From an uncultured Pelagibacteraceae bacterium (lineage in GTDB: Bacteria; Pseudomonadota; Alphaproteobacteria; Pelagibacterales; Pelagibacteraceae): a stretch of 50,505 nt of DNA. Where the stretch lies: contig CACEIY010000005.1 in NCBI GenBank assembly GCA_902559635.1, forward strand, positions 1 through 50,505, given 5' to 3'. The translations under genes were made by a program, and so were the position numbers. The notes under the pieces were generated by a model. The model made no database searches, had not been told where the DNA came from, and was given only the letters and a program-made list of their open reading frames with translations. Of the stretch, positions 38,376 to 47,385 are shown piece after piece; the first letter of the stretch is position 1, and every line of letters begins with the position of its first letter.

Positions 38376-38615
38376 TTAGTTAGCTTTGCCTTCAATAAAT
38401 TTAACTGCATCACCAACAGTTAAAATTTTTTCAGCTTCGCTATCAGAAATTTCTGACCCAAATTCTTCTTCAAAAGCCATTACTAATTCTACAGTATCTA
38501 AACTATCAGCACCTAAGTCATCTATAAAACTAGACTCTTCTGTAACTTTTGATTCATCGATTCCTAAATGATCTGCAACTATTTTTTTAACTTTGCTTGA
38601 AACATCTTCTGACAT
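38376..38615 (-). CDS. acpP: Acyl carrier protein
   Basis: Carries growing acyl chains on 4'-phosphopantetheine. It has 79 residues, highly acidic. The prosthetic group attaches to Ser38 in [14 protein letters not shown]. An AAGGA ribosome binding site precedes the ATG, and the gene has its own strong promoter between it and fabG, which fits the high ACP demand. Order fabD-fabG-acpP is the usual one, without fabF immediately downstream: gmk follows instead. Confidence 0.99.
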   Translation of the reverse strand: MSEDVSSKVKKIVADHLGIDESKVTEESSFIDDLGADSLDTVELVMAFEEEFGSEISDSEAEKILTVGDAVKFIEGKAN

Positions 38616-38640
38616 ATTGATCCTTTTTGTTATAAAATCG

Positions 38641-38668
38641 TTAATAGTTTAATTACTTTGATTGTCAA
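38641..38668 (-). promoter_or_regulatory. acpP promoter
   Basis: Minus strand: consensus TTGACA at 38663-38668, a 16-base spacer, and TATTAA at 38641-38646. The -35 box overlaps the fabG stop codon. This gives a leader of about 20 bases with AAGGA before the acpP ATG. It is one of the best sigma-70-type matches in the window. Confidence 0.7.
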
Positions 38669-39399
38669 GCCATATACATGCCTCCGTTAACATGTAAAGT
38701 CTCACCATTTATATAGTCAGATTTAGTTGATGCTAAAAAAAGAACCGCATTTGCAATATCTTCTGGAGTCCCTAGTCTTCCAGAAGGAATTTTTGAGATA
38801 ATAACTTCTTTAAATTTTTCATCTATTTTATCTGTCATAGCAGTTTTAATAAACCCTGGTGAAATACAGTTAACATTAATATTCTTTTTAGCATATTCAA
38901 TCGCAAGACTCTTAGACATTGCAATAATTCCTGCTTTTGATGCAGTATAATTAGCTTGTCCCAAATTACCAGTATGCCCTACAACAGATGTAATGTTTAT
39001 AATTTTTCCTTTTTTATTTTTAAGCATTTTTTTAATTGCATATTTGCTCATAAAAAAAGTTGAAGTTAAATTTATATTTATGACATTTTTCCATTCTTCC
39101 AGGCTCATTCTGATAGCTAAATTGTCTTGTGTAATTCCAGCATTATTTACTATACAATCTAGACCACCTAGTTCATTTGATGCATTTTCAATAAACTCCT
39201 CTATTTTTTCACTTTGAGAAATATCAAACTTTAAAATTTTAACATTATTAAATTTGTTTTTTAATTCTTCAAGTTTTTCTATTTTTGTACCTGAGGCTAA
39301 AATATTAGCACCACATTCATTAAGTTTTTCAACTATAGAATTTCCAATTCCACCAGATGCTCCTGTTATAATTATATTTTTTTTTTCTAGATCTTTCAT
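38665..39399 (-). CDS. fabG: 3-oxoacyl-ACP reductase
   Basis: NADPH-dependent reduction of 3-oxoacyl-ACP in fatty-acid elongation; an SDR-family enzyme. It has 244 residues. Seen: TGASGGIGNSIV nucleotide loop near the start, VNNAGITQDNLAIRM, the Ser-Tyr-Lys triad in NITSVVGHTGN and ANYTASKAGI, and FIKTAMTDK. It overlaps fabD by four bases. Confidence 0.97.
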   Translation of the reverse strand: MKDLEKKNIIITGASGGIGNSIVEKLNECGANILASGTKIEKLEELKNKFNNVKILKFDISQSEKIEEFIENASNELGGLDCIVNNAGITQDNLAIRMSLEEWKNVININLTSTFFMSKYAIKKMLKNKKGKIINITSVVGHTGNLGQANYTASKAGIIAMSKSLAIEYAKKNINVNCISPGFIKTAMTDKIDEKFKEVIISKIPSGRLGTPEDIANAVLFLASTKSDYINGETLHVNGGMYMA

Positions 39400-40322
39400 A
39401 TTTTAATATTTTTTATATCTTCTTCATTATTAATAGAACTTACCATAACTTCTTTGTTAATTCTTTTAATTAAACCTGATAAAACTTTTCCTGGCCCAAT
39501 TTCTATAAATTTATTTACTCCTTTATTAATCATATTAATAACACTTTCTCTCCAACGTACTCTATTTTCAATTTGTTTTGCCAATAAATCTTTCAACTCA
39601 TCTACATGGAAAATTTCATCTGCTGTAATATTTGATATCAAAACATTATTTCCCTTTTTAAAATTAAGTTTTTGAAGTTCTTTAGTCATAACTTCTGTAG
39701 CTTTTTTCATCAAACTACAGTGGAAAGGCGCACTAACAGGGAGTTTAATATTTCTAATTTTATTTTCTTTAAAAACTAAACTTAATTTTTCTAAATCTTG
39801 GGTTTTTCCACTTAATACCATTTGTCCTTCTGAATTATCATTTGCTATTTCTGCTACAAAATCATTCTTATTATCATTTAAAATCTTTTCTATATTTTCA
39901 ACAGTTGTACCCAAAACAGCTACCATTCCACCCTCACCTTTTGGTACTGAATTTTGCATAGCATCTCCTCTTTTTTTAAGAACTTGGATAGTTTCTTTAA
40001 AATCTAAATAATTTGCACAAGCTATTGCCGAATATTCTCCTAAAGAATGGCCTGCAAAATATTTTGCTTTATGAAGATCAATGTTGAATTTTTTTTTAAT
40101 CACTTGAAATATTGAATAACTTATTAAAAAAATTGCTGGTTGAGTATTAACTGTTAGATCAAGTTCTTCTTTCGGACCTTCTAAAATAATCTTTGATATT
40201 GGAGTACCTAAAGCTTCATCTGCTTCTTTAAAAAGGATTTTTACAAAATCATGTTTATCATAAAACTCTTTGCCCATTGCTACTATCTGAGATCCTTGAC
40301 CTGGAAAAATTACCGAAAACAT
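39396..40322 (-). CDS. fabD: Malonyl-CoA:ACP transacylase
   Basis: Loads malonyl onto ACP. It has 308 residues. Seen: FPGQGSQIVAMGKEF at the start, the nucleophile Ser93 in AGHSLGEYSAIA, and the catalytic His in PVSAPFHCSLM. First gene of the minus-strand fabD-fabG-acpP-gmk run, divergent from rpsF across 87 bases. Confidence 0.98.
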   Translation of the reverse strand: MFSVIFPGQGSQIVAMGKEFYDKHDFVKILFKEADEALGTPISKIILEGPKEELDLTVNTQPAIFLISYSIFQVIKKKFNIDLHKAKYFAGHSLGEYSAIACANYLDFKETIQVLKKRGDAMQNSVPKGEGGMVAVLGTTVENIEKILNDNKNDFVAEIANDNSEGQMVLSGKTQDLEKLSLVFKENKIRNIKLPVSAPFHCSLMKKATEVMTKELQKLNFKKGNNVLISNITADEIFHVDELKDLLAKQIENRVRWRESVINMINKGVNKFIEIGPGKVLSGLIKRINKEVMVSSINNEEDIKNIKI

Positions 40323-40349
40323 ATTAAAAAATATTTAATTATTGTCCTT

Positions 40350-40377
40350 TTTACTGTTGTAATTAAATACTTATAAT
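40350..40377 (+). promoter_or_regulatory. rpsF operon promoter
   Basis: TTTACT at 40350-40355, a 16-base spacer and a perfect TATAAT at 40372-40377. Transcription would begin near 40384, giving a leader of about 26 bases before the rpsF ATG. The short leader leaves no room for the S6:S18-binding structure known in other bacteria. Confidence 0.6.
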
Positions 40378-40409
40378 AGTATATCCTCTCGTTTTATTAA
40401 ACAATTTAA

Positions 40410-40772
40410 ATGAATTTATACGAACACACAATTATTGCCAGACAAGACGCTTCTCCAAGCGAACTTAAACAACTAACTGAAAAATATTCTAAAATTGTTG
40501 AAAAAAACTCTGGCGAAATAGTTAAAACTGAAAACTGGGGACTTTTAAACTTAACCTATTTGATCAAAAAAAATAAAAAAGGAAGCTACATTCATTTCAA
40601 AATTAAAGGTAAAGGGAAAGTAATCGAAGAATTAGAAAAAAATGAGGCAATTGATAAAAAATTGTTAAGATACTTAACAGTAAAAGTTAAGGATTTTGAT
40701 TTAAAAACAAACTACTTTTCTAAAAAAGAAGATAGTGAAAAAACTGAAAATAAAGAAAAATCTACAAGCTAA
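40410..40772 (+). CDS. rpsF: 30S ribosomal protein S6
   Basis: Small-subunit protein that pairs with S18 on 16S rRNA. It has 120 residues: the S6 fold ([53 protein letters not shown]) plus a charged Lys/Glu tail of about 20 residues. First of the rpsF-rpsR-rplI operon, two bases before rpsR. priB, found between these genes in E. coli, is absent. Confidence 0.98.
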   Translation: MNLYEHTIIARQDASPSELKQLTEKYSKIVEKNSGEIVKTENWGLLNLTYLIKKNKKGSYIHFKIKGKGKVIEELEKNEAIDKKLLRYLTVKVKDFDLKTNYFSKKEDSEKTENKEKSTS

Positions 40773-40774
40773 TT

Positions 40775-41047
40775 ATGCCAAAAAGACAAAGTGGAAATAG
40801 AAAAAACAAACAAAGTAACTTTGCAAAATTAAGTATCTTTCAACCAAATAAATACAATTTTAAAAAAAGTTGCCCTTTATCTATCAAGGGTGCTCCAACT
40901 GTTGATTACAAAAATATTAAACTTCTTAAAAGATATATTTCAGAAAATGGTAAAATTTTACCTTCAAGAATTACAAATGTAAGCCAAAAAAAACAAAGAG
41001 AATTAGCATTATCAATTAAAAGAGCTCGAAGTTTAGCGTTATTATAA
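40775..41047 (+). CDS. rpsR: 30S ribosomal protein S18
   Basis: Partner of S6 on the platform of the small subunit. It has 90 residues with a basic N-terminal extension (about 1-30), then the core [31 protein letters not shown] and the C-terminal [10 protein letters not shown] single cysteine is present in KSCPLS. Two bases separate it from rpsF and one from rplI. Confidence 0.98.
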   Translation: MPKRQSGNRKNKQSNFAKLSIFQPNKYNFKKSCPLSIKGAPTVDYKNIKLLKRYISENGKILPSRITNVSQKKQRELALSIKRARSLALL

Positions 41048-41048
41048 A

Positions 41049-41507
41049 ATGAAAGTTATTCTATTAGAAAACATTAAAAGAATTGGATCAATTGGAGAGG
41101 TGATTGAAGTTAAAAGAGGATTTGCGAGAAATTTTTTAATTTCTAATAAAAAAGCTCTATACGCTTCTAAAGAAAATATAAAAGAAGTAGAAAAAATTAA
41201 AGCTGAACTATCAAAAAAAGATAATGAAAAAAAACAAGAAGCAAAAAAAGTATCAGAGAAAATTAATAAAAAAAAATATATAGTAAAAAAATTAAGCACA
41301 GAAACTAATGAATTATATGGATCTGTCAAACCAACAGAAATTTCAAAACTAATTGAAGAAATTGATAAAATTGAAATCAAACCTTCAATGATTCAACCAG
41401 TTCAAGAAATAAAAGCACTAGGAAAATTTAAAGTAAAAATTTCTTTACACTCTGAAGTTGATGCTGAGATTACAATTGATGTTCAGTCTGCAGAAACAAT
41501 TCAATAA
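41049..41507 (+). CDS. rplI: 50S ribosomal protein L9
   Basis: Large-subunit protein near the L1 stalk base. It has 152 residues. The N-terminal domain shows the L9 signature (MKVILLENIKRIGSIGEVIEVK, GFARNFLISNKKA), followed by the long connecting helix rich in Lys/Glu (about 42-78) and the C-terminal domain with LYGSVKPTEI. It ends the ribosomal trio; dnaB follows after 67 bases, the standard order in many bacteria. Confidence 0.98.
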   Translation: MKVILLENIKRIGSIGEVIEVKRGFARNFLISNKKALYASKENIKEVEKIKAELSKKDNEKKQEAKKVSEKINKKKYIVKKLSTETNELYGSVKPTEISKLIEEIDKIEIKPSMIQPVQEIKALGKFKVKISLHSEVDAEITIDVQSAETIQ

Positions 41508-41574
41508 TTATACAATTTCATCCACAAGACTTTTTTTAAATTTCTAAAAAATAATTTTAATATAGGTTATTTTG

Positions 41575-42993
41575 ATGGAAAATAATCTAAGCATAGTCAA
41601 AGATAAGTTTAAAGAACTTCCAAATAACATTGAGGCTGAAAAATCTGTGATAGGCTCAATATTAGTTACAAATGAAATTTTTGATGAAATCAGTACAATT
41701 ATTTCAAGTGTCAACTTTTATGATCCAATGCATCAAAAGATTTATAATGCGGTTGAAAATTTGATTTACAAAGGGATGCTTGCAAATCCTATTACGTTAA
41801 AAAATTATTTTGAAGATGAAAAAGATGATTTAAATGTTCCAGAATATCTTGTCAAAATAACAAAATTTTCTACATCTTCTAGACAAGCAATTGAATACTC
41901 TAAAATTATTTATGATATGTATGTAAGACGTGAATTGATCAAAATTTCAGAGCAAACAATTGATAATGCTAAATTAAATGATTTAGATTCTAGTGGTCAA
42001 AAAATTATAGAAAACTCAGAGAAATTATTGTTTGATCTTGCTGAAAAAGGATCTTTTAATTCTTCATTAATTAAATTTGATGATGCTATGAAACAAACTA
42101 TTGAGATGGCATCAGCAGCCTATAAGAACGAAGGTGGTATAGTTGGGGTTCCATCCGGGCTAAGAGATCTAGATGATAAGCTTGGAGGATTTCATCAATC
42201 AGATTTGATTATCATAGCAGGTCGTCCTTCTATGGGTAAAACATCTTTGGCAACAAATATTGCTTTCAATGCTGCAAAACATATTCAAGACTCAGGTAAA
42301 AAATCATCTATAGCTTTTTTTTCTTTGGAAATGTCATCTGAACAATTATCTACAAGAATACTATCAGAACAAGCAAGAATAGGTTCAAATGATATTAGAC
42401 GTGGAAGAATATCAGATGAACAATTTGATCAGTTCTTAGAAACATCAAAAAATATTGCAGAACTTCCATTATTCATAGATGAAACACCAGCAATAAGTAT
42501 TGCTTCTATGAGTAATAGAGCTAGGAGAATTAAAAGACTACATGGTCTAGAAATGATAGTTGTTGATTACATACAATTGATGAGAGGTACTACATTTAAT
42601 AAAGACGGAAGAGTACAAGAAATTTCTCAAATCACACAAGGACTAAAAGCAATAGCAAAAGAACTTGGAATTCCAGTTCTTGCTTTATCTCAATTATCTA
42701 GACAAGTTGAGCAAAGAGACGATCATAAACCACAGTTAGCAGATTTAAGGGAATCTGGGTCAATCGAACAAGATGCTGATGTTGTAATGTTCGTGTATAG
42801 AGAAGGATATTATTTACAAAGAAAAGAACCAAGAGAAGCCACTGTAGAACATGCTGAATGGCAAGCAAAAATGAATGAAGTTGCTCATTTAGCTGAAATC
42901 CAAATTGGAAAACAACGTCATGGCCCAATTGGTAAAGTAACTCTAGAATTTGAAGAAAGATTTACTAAATTTAAAGATACTCAAATTAATTAA
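41575..42993 (+). CDS. dnaB: Replicative DNA helicase DnaB
   Basis: Hexameric 5'-3' helicase at the replication fork. I choose ATG 41575 (472 residues); a TTG lies one codon before. Seen: the N-terminal primase-interaction domain (LPNNIEAEKSVIGSILV), the linker, and the RecA-like domain with Walker A AGRPSMGKTSLATNIA, Walker B MIVVDYIQLMRG, ALSQLSRQVEQRDD, LRESGSIEQDADVV and the arginine finger region. The length is standard, so no intein is present. Confidence 0.98.
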   Translation: MENNLSIVKDKFKELPNNIEAEKSVIGSILVTNEIFDEISTIISSVNFYDPMHQKIYNAVENLIYKGMLANPITLKNYFEDEKDDLNVPEYLVKITKFSTSSRQAIEYSKIIYDMYVRRELIKISEQTIDNAKLNDLDSSGQKIIENSEKLLFDLAEKGSFNSSLIKFDDAMKQTIEMASAAYKNEGGIVGVPSGLRDLDDKLGGFHQSDLIIIAGRPSMGKTSLATNIAFNAAKHIQDSGKKSSIAFFSLEMSSEQLSTRILSEQARIGSNDIRRGRISDEQFDQFLETSKNIAELPLFIDETPAISIASMSNRARRIKRLHGLEMIVVDYIQLMRGTTFNKDGRVQEISQITQGLKAIAKELGIPVLALSQLSRQVEQRDDHKPQLADLRESGSIEQDADVVMFVYREGYYLQRKEPREATVEHAEWQAKMNEVAHLAEIQIGKQRHGPIGKVTLEFEERFTKFKDTQIN

Positions 42994-43013
42994 ATTCCAA
43001 TATAAAAGAGCTA

Positions 43014-45398
43014 ATGTTTGCTCAGATGTATCAAAATACAGTTTTAAAAAATCCAAAGATTGTTTTTGTAATATTATTAATTTCACTTATTAGTTTTGGA
43101 TACTTCTCCAAAGATTTTAGATTAGATGCTTCTTCAGAAACATTATTAATTGAGGGAGATCCAGATCTTCAATATTTACATGAAATCACTGAACGGTATG
43201 GATCAAAAGAATTTTTGGTATTAACTTATACTCCCAATAAAGAGATGAATAGTGATACGTCTATTAATAATCTATTAAGTCTAAAATATAAAATACAAAG
43301 TTTAGATTGGGTTTATAGTGTAATAACTCTTTTAGATGTGCCTCTTCTTAATAATACTGATTCTCCACTTCAAGAAAGATTGGAGGGATTTAAAACACTT
43401 AAAGATGAAAATGTAGATCGAGATAGAGGGTTTAAAGAAATTTTAAATAGTCCAGTTTTTAGAAATTTTGTTATTAGTGAGGATGGTAAAACTAGTGGAA
43501 TAATAGTTAATATAAAACCTATAAAACCACTTGAAAATATTAAAATCAAATCAAGGGAAGAAATAGAGCAGTATCGAGATCAAATTAAAAAACAAAATCA
43601 TGAAAATATAGAAGAAATAAGAGACGTAATAAATAGTTATGATGATATTGGAAAGATTTACTTAGGTGGTATTCCAATGATAGCTGATGATATGATGACT
43701 TTTATTAAAAGTGATATCATAGTTTTTGGTTTAGGGGTTTTATTATTTATCATTATAACCCTTTGGTTTGTATTTAGAAAAATAATTTGGATAATTGTTC
43801 CAATTAGTAGCTGCTTTTTTTCAGTTATTATTATGATGGGTTTACTTGGAATGCTTGGATGGAAAGTGACTGTCATTTCTTCAAACTTTATTGCTTTAAT
43901 GTTAATTTTAACTATGGCAATGAATATTCATATGAGTACAAGATTTTTACAATTAAGAAAAATTTATCCAGTCAAAAGTATTACTGAAATTTTAACTTTA
44001 ACAACTGGCAAAATGTTTTGGCCGATTCTTTATACAGTTTTAACAACAATAATTGCTTTTTTATCTTTAATATTCAGTGAGATTAAACCAATCATTGATT
44101 TTGGTTGGATGATGACACTTGGCTTGATTACATCTTTCACTATAACCTTTACTCTTCTTCCAACGTTATTAAGCTTTACCCCTACAAAAAACATATCAGT
44201 AAAAAAAGAAGAAGGTTCTAAAATAACTTCTTTTTTGGGGAATCTTTCTCTTAATCAGCAAAAACCAATTTTCATTTTTACAATTATTGTAATTGGATTA
44301 AGTATTTTCGGTATCAGCAAATTAGAGGTTGAGAATAGTTTTATTAATTACTTCAGTAAAAAAACCGAAATTTATAAAGGAATGAAACTAATCGATGAGA
44401 AATTAGGAGGAACTACTCCCCTTGAAGTTATTTTAAAATTCCCAGAGCAAAAAAAAGAAACAACGGAAGAAGATGAATTTGATGATTGGGACGAAGATGA
44501 AGATCAAAATGAGGAGAAATATTGGTTTACAAAAGATAAAATAGATACAATAACAAATATCCACAATTACTTAGATAGTCTTCCTCAAATTGGAAAAGTA
44601 CTATCTTTTTCTTCAGTTATAGAAGTTGCAACCCAGCTAAATAACAATAAACCTCTTGGCACCTTAGAGATGGGAGTTTTATACTCTAAAATTCCTGAAA
44701 GTATAAAAACTGAAATTATTGATCCATACATTTCAATTGAAGAAAATGAGGCAAGAATTAGCTTGAGAATTATAGATTCACAAGAAAACTTAAGAAGAAA
44801 TGATTTAATAAATAAAATTAATTATGATTTAGAGAATAAATTGGGATTAGATAAAGATCGTTATAAATTAGCAGGTGTTTTAATTTTATTTAATAATTTA
44901 TTACAAAGTCTATTTAAATCTCAAATTTTAACTTTGGGTTTAGTAATAATTGGTATCTTTGCAATGTTTGTGGTTCTATTTAGAAATATTAAATTATCTT
45001 TAATAGGTGTAGTACCTAACTTTATTGCTGCTTTCTTTATTTTAGGGATTATAGGAATATTAGGGATCCCATTAGATATGATGACAATTACTATTGCAGC
45101 AATTACCATTGGAATCGCAGTTGATAATAGTATTCACTATATCTACCGCTTTAAAGAAGAATTTAGTAATATTAAAGATTATAAAAAAACCTTAAAAACT
45201 TGTCATTCAACTGTTGGTGTCGCTATTTTAAATACTTCAACTACAATTGTATTTGGTTTTTCAATTTTAGTTTTGTCCAAATTTATTCCAACAATTTATT
45301 TTGGAATTTTTACTGGCCTCGCCATGTTGTTAGCTATGGTCTTAGTTTTAACTTTACTTCCTTCTTTAATATTAGTGATCAAACCTTTTGGAAAATAA
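43014..45398 (+). CDS. RND-superfamily (MMPL-type) predicted exporter
   Basis: A 794-residue inner-membrane protein with the RND two-repeat plan: a helix at about 17-30, a periplasmic loop, a five- to six-helix block (about 235-400), a second helix (about 418-435), a second loop, and a final helix block (about 640-790). ITIAAITIGIAVDNSIHYIYRFKEE carries the conserved TM4-type Asp region of COG1033 exporters. The second periplasmic loop contains a very acidic insert (EEDEFDDWDEDEDQNEE, near residues 485-500). Relatives include hopanoid-transport HpnN, but no hopanoid genes are nearby; substrate unknown. Confidence 0.85.
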   Translation: MFAQMYQNTVLKNPKIVFVILLISLISFGYFSKDFRLDASSETLLIEGDPDLQYLHEITERYGSKEFLVLTYTPNKEMNSDTSINNLLSLKYKIQSLDWVYSVITLLDVPLLNNTDSPLQERLEGFKTLKDENVDRDRGFKEILNSPVFRNFVISEDGKTSGIIVNIKPIKPLENIKIKSREEIEQYRDQIKKQNHENIEEIRDVINSYDDIGKIYLGGIPMIADDMMTFIKSDIIVFGLGVLLFIIITLWFVFRKIIWIIVPISSCFFSVIIMMGLLGMLGWKVTVISSNFIALMLILTMAMNIHMSTRFLQLRKIYPVKSITEILTLTTGKMFWPILYTVLTTIIAFLSLIFSEIKPIIDFGWMMTLGLITSFTITFTLLPTLLSFTPTKNISVKKEEGSKITSFLGNLSLNQQKPIFIFTIIVIGLSIFGISKLEVENSFINYFSKKTEIYKGMKLIDEKLGGTTPLEVILKFPEQKKETTEEDEFDDWDEDEDQNEEKYWFTKDKIDTITNIHNYLDSLPQIGKVLSFSSVIEVATQLNNNKPLGTLEMGVLYSKIPESIKTEIIDPYISIEENEARISLRIIDSQENLRRNDLINKINYDLENKLGLDKDRYKLAGVLILFNNLLQSLFKSQILTLGLVIIGIFAMFVVLFRNIKLSLIGVVPNFIAAFFILGIIGILGIPLDMMTITIAAITIGIAVDNSIHYIYRFKEEFSNIKDYKKTLKTCHSTVGVAILNTSTTIVFGFSILVLSKFIPTIYFGIFTGLAMLLAMVLVLTLLPSLILVIKPFGK

Positions 45399-45401
45399 TC
45401 A

Positions 45402-45947
45402 ATGCCAAGCTTGCTAGTAGATTTTTATCAAGCAACTTCTATAGTTGATTTAATTTATATAACCCTCACTATTTTATCTTTAATTAAATGCTTTAAAAAA
45501 GGTTTTGTCTTAAGTATTTTATCTATGGCTAAATGGTTACTGGCTTATATAATAACTCTAATCATATTTCCAAGAATAAAACCTTACCTTAAAGACATTA
45601 TTGATAATGAATATGTGCTTGATATTGGACTAGGGGTTGCAATTTTTATTGTAGTTATATTTTTGATATTAATGGTTAACAAAGGAATAAGTAAGGCTGT
45701 ACAATATACTGGTATAGGAAGTTTAGATGCTGTGTTTGGATTCTTTTTTGGATTTTTAAGAGCTTATATTATTTCAGTCTGCATCTTTTCAGCTATTCAT
45801 ATCGTGTATAATTATGACAAATGGCCGATAAATGTGGATAAATCATACATCTTTCCATATTTAGAAAAAGGTAGTAATTATCTTTTGAAAGAATTCCCAG
45901 ATGAAAAAACATATAAAGATTCTAAAAAAAAAATTGAAGAGCTTTGA
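45402..45947 (+). CDS. cvpA: CvpA-family membrane protein
   Basis: A 181-residue protein with four probable membrane helices (about 17-35, 43-63, 74-95, 110-135) and a polar C-terminal tail. Seen: IVDLIYITLTILSLIKCFKKGF and GSLDAVFGFFFGFLRAYII, the CvpA marks. In E. coli CvpA is needed for colicin V production and lies upstream of purF; the same cvpA-purF pairing is conserved here. It follows the exporter by three bases and overlaps purF by up to 47. Molecular function is not established. Confidence 0.93.
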   Translation: MPSLLVDFYQATSIVDLIYITLTILSLIKCFKKGFVLSILSMAKWLLAYIITLIIFPRIKPYLKDIIDNEYVLDIGLGVAIFIVVIFLILMVNKGISKAVQYTGIGSLDAVFGFFFGFLRAYIISVCIFSAIHIVYNYDKWPINVDKSYIFPYLEKGSNYLLKEFPDEKTYKDSKKKIEEL

Positions 45948-47382
45948 TCCGAAACTAAAAGAAGAATGTGGAGTATTTGGTATTAGTAACACAAATGATG
46001 CCTCTGCTTTAACTGCTCTTGGTCTTCATGCTTTACAACATAGAGGTCAAGAAGGTTGTGGTATTGTTACTTTTGATGGCAAAAATTATTACTCCGAAAA
46101 AAGATTTGGATTAGTGGGAGATAACTTTAATAAAGAAAAAATCCTTAATAAACTTCAAGGAAATTACGCAATTGGTCATAATAGGTATAGCACAACTGGA
46201 AGTAATACATTAAGAAATATTCAGCCTTTTTTTGCTGACACGAATGCTGGAGGAATTGGAGTTGCACATAATGGAAACTTAACAAACTCAATTTATTTAA
46301 GAAATAAATTAGTTGAGGAAGGTGCAATTTTTTATACGACTTCAGATACTGAAACTATTGTCCAGTTAATAGCAAAATCAAAAAGAAAAAAAACAATTGA
46401 CAAAGTTGTTGATGCAATATTTCAAATCCAAGGTGGTTATGCTTTAGTAATGCTTACACAAAAATCTTTAATTGGTGTAAGAGATCCATATGGAATTAGA
46501 CCATTAGTAATTGGTAAATTAAAAAACAGTTATATTCTTGCATCAGAAACTTGTGCATTAGATATCATTGGAGCGAAGTTTATTAGAGAAGTTGAAAATG
46601 GGGAAATAGTTTTAATTGAAGGTGATAAATTAGAAAGTATTAAACCCTTTCCTGCTAAAAAAGTAAGACCTTGTGTTTTTGAGTACATATATTTTGCAAG
46701 ACCAGATAGTATCTTAACTGGGAAAACAGCCTACGAACATAGAAAAAATTTAGGAAAAGAACTTGCAAAAGAGAATGATATTGAGGCAGATATAATTGTG
46801 CCAGTTCCAGATAGTGGTAATGCAGCTGCCTTAGGATTTGCTCAATACCTAGGTAAAAACTTTGAGCATGGGCTAATTAGAAATCATTATGTTGGAAGAA
46901 CTTTTATAGAACCAAGTCAAAAAATCAGAAGCCTTGGTGTTAAATTAAAATTAAATGCTAATCAAACAACAATTAAAGATAAAAAAATTATCTTAATTGA
47001 TGATTCTCTTGTAAGAGGAACAACTTCTTATAAAATCGTAAAAATGCTTTATGATGCGGGAGCAAAAGAAGTGCATGTAAAAATTGCTTGTCCAGAAATT
47101 AGATATCCAGATTTTTATGGAGTGGATACTCCTACTAAAAAAGAGTTGTTAGCAGCTAATAAATCAAACAATGAAATTTGTGAATACATAGGGGCAAAAT
47201 CTCTAAAATTTTTATCCATCAATGGAATGTATCAGGCAATTGGATTTGATAATCGTAATGAAAGCTATCCTCAATTAACTGATCATTATTTTACAGGAGA
47301 TTATCCAGTAAAACCTATAGATGAACTTGGGGATAATAAAATTACTCAACTATCTTTACTCAGCAGTGCATCAAATAACTAG
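45901..47382 (+). CDS. purF: Amidophosphoribosyltransferase
   Basis: Commits PRPP and glutamine to purine synthesis. It has 493 residues from ATG 45901; the N-terminal nucleophile is Cys23 in KEECGVFGIS, exposed by removing a propeptide. A TTG at 45934 would leave an 11-residue propeptide, the length in B. subtilis, and cut the overlap with cvpA to 14 bases. Seen: ALQHRGQEGCGI, the glutaminase NRYSTTGS region, and the PRPP loop IILIDDSLVRGTTS. It is of the B. subtilis-like branch, but three of the four Fe-S cysteines of that enzyme appear replaced (YPDFYGVDT, TDHYFTGDYP), so it should lack the cluster. Confidence 0.97.
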   Translation: MKKHIKILKKKLKSFDPKLKEECGVFGISNTNDASALTALGLHALQHRGQEGCGIVTFDGKNYYSEKRFGLVGDNFNKEKILNKLQGNYAIGHNRYSTTGSNTLRNIQPFFADTNAGGIGVAHNGNLTNSIYLRNKLVEEGAIFYTTSDTETIVQLIAKSKRKKTIDKVVDAIFQIQGGYALVMLTQKSLIGVRDPYGIRPLVIGKLKNSYILASETCALDIIGAKFIREVENGEIVLIEGDKLESIKPFPAKKVRPCVFEYIYFARPDSILTGKTAYEHRKNLGKELAKENDIEADIIVPVPDSGNAAALGFAQYLGKNFEHGLIRNHYVGRTFIEPSQKIRSLGVKLKLNANQTTIKDKKIILIDDSLVRGTTSYKIVKMLYDAGAKEVHVKIACPEIRYPDFYGVDTPTKKELLAANKSNNEICEYIGAKSLKFLSINGMYQAIGFDNRNESYPQLTDHYFTGDYPVKPIDELGDNKITQLSLLSSASNN

Positions 47383-47385
47383 ATA

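Noticed and set aside
40378..40409. S6:S18 autoregulatory leader before rpsF
   Set aside because: The leader after the promoter is about 26 bases, without a hairpin carrying the expected CCG motif.
41575..42993. Intein or insertion in dnaB
   Set aside because: Length (472 residues) and motif spacing are normal.
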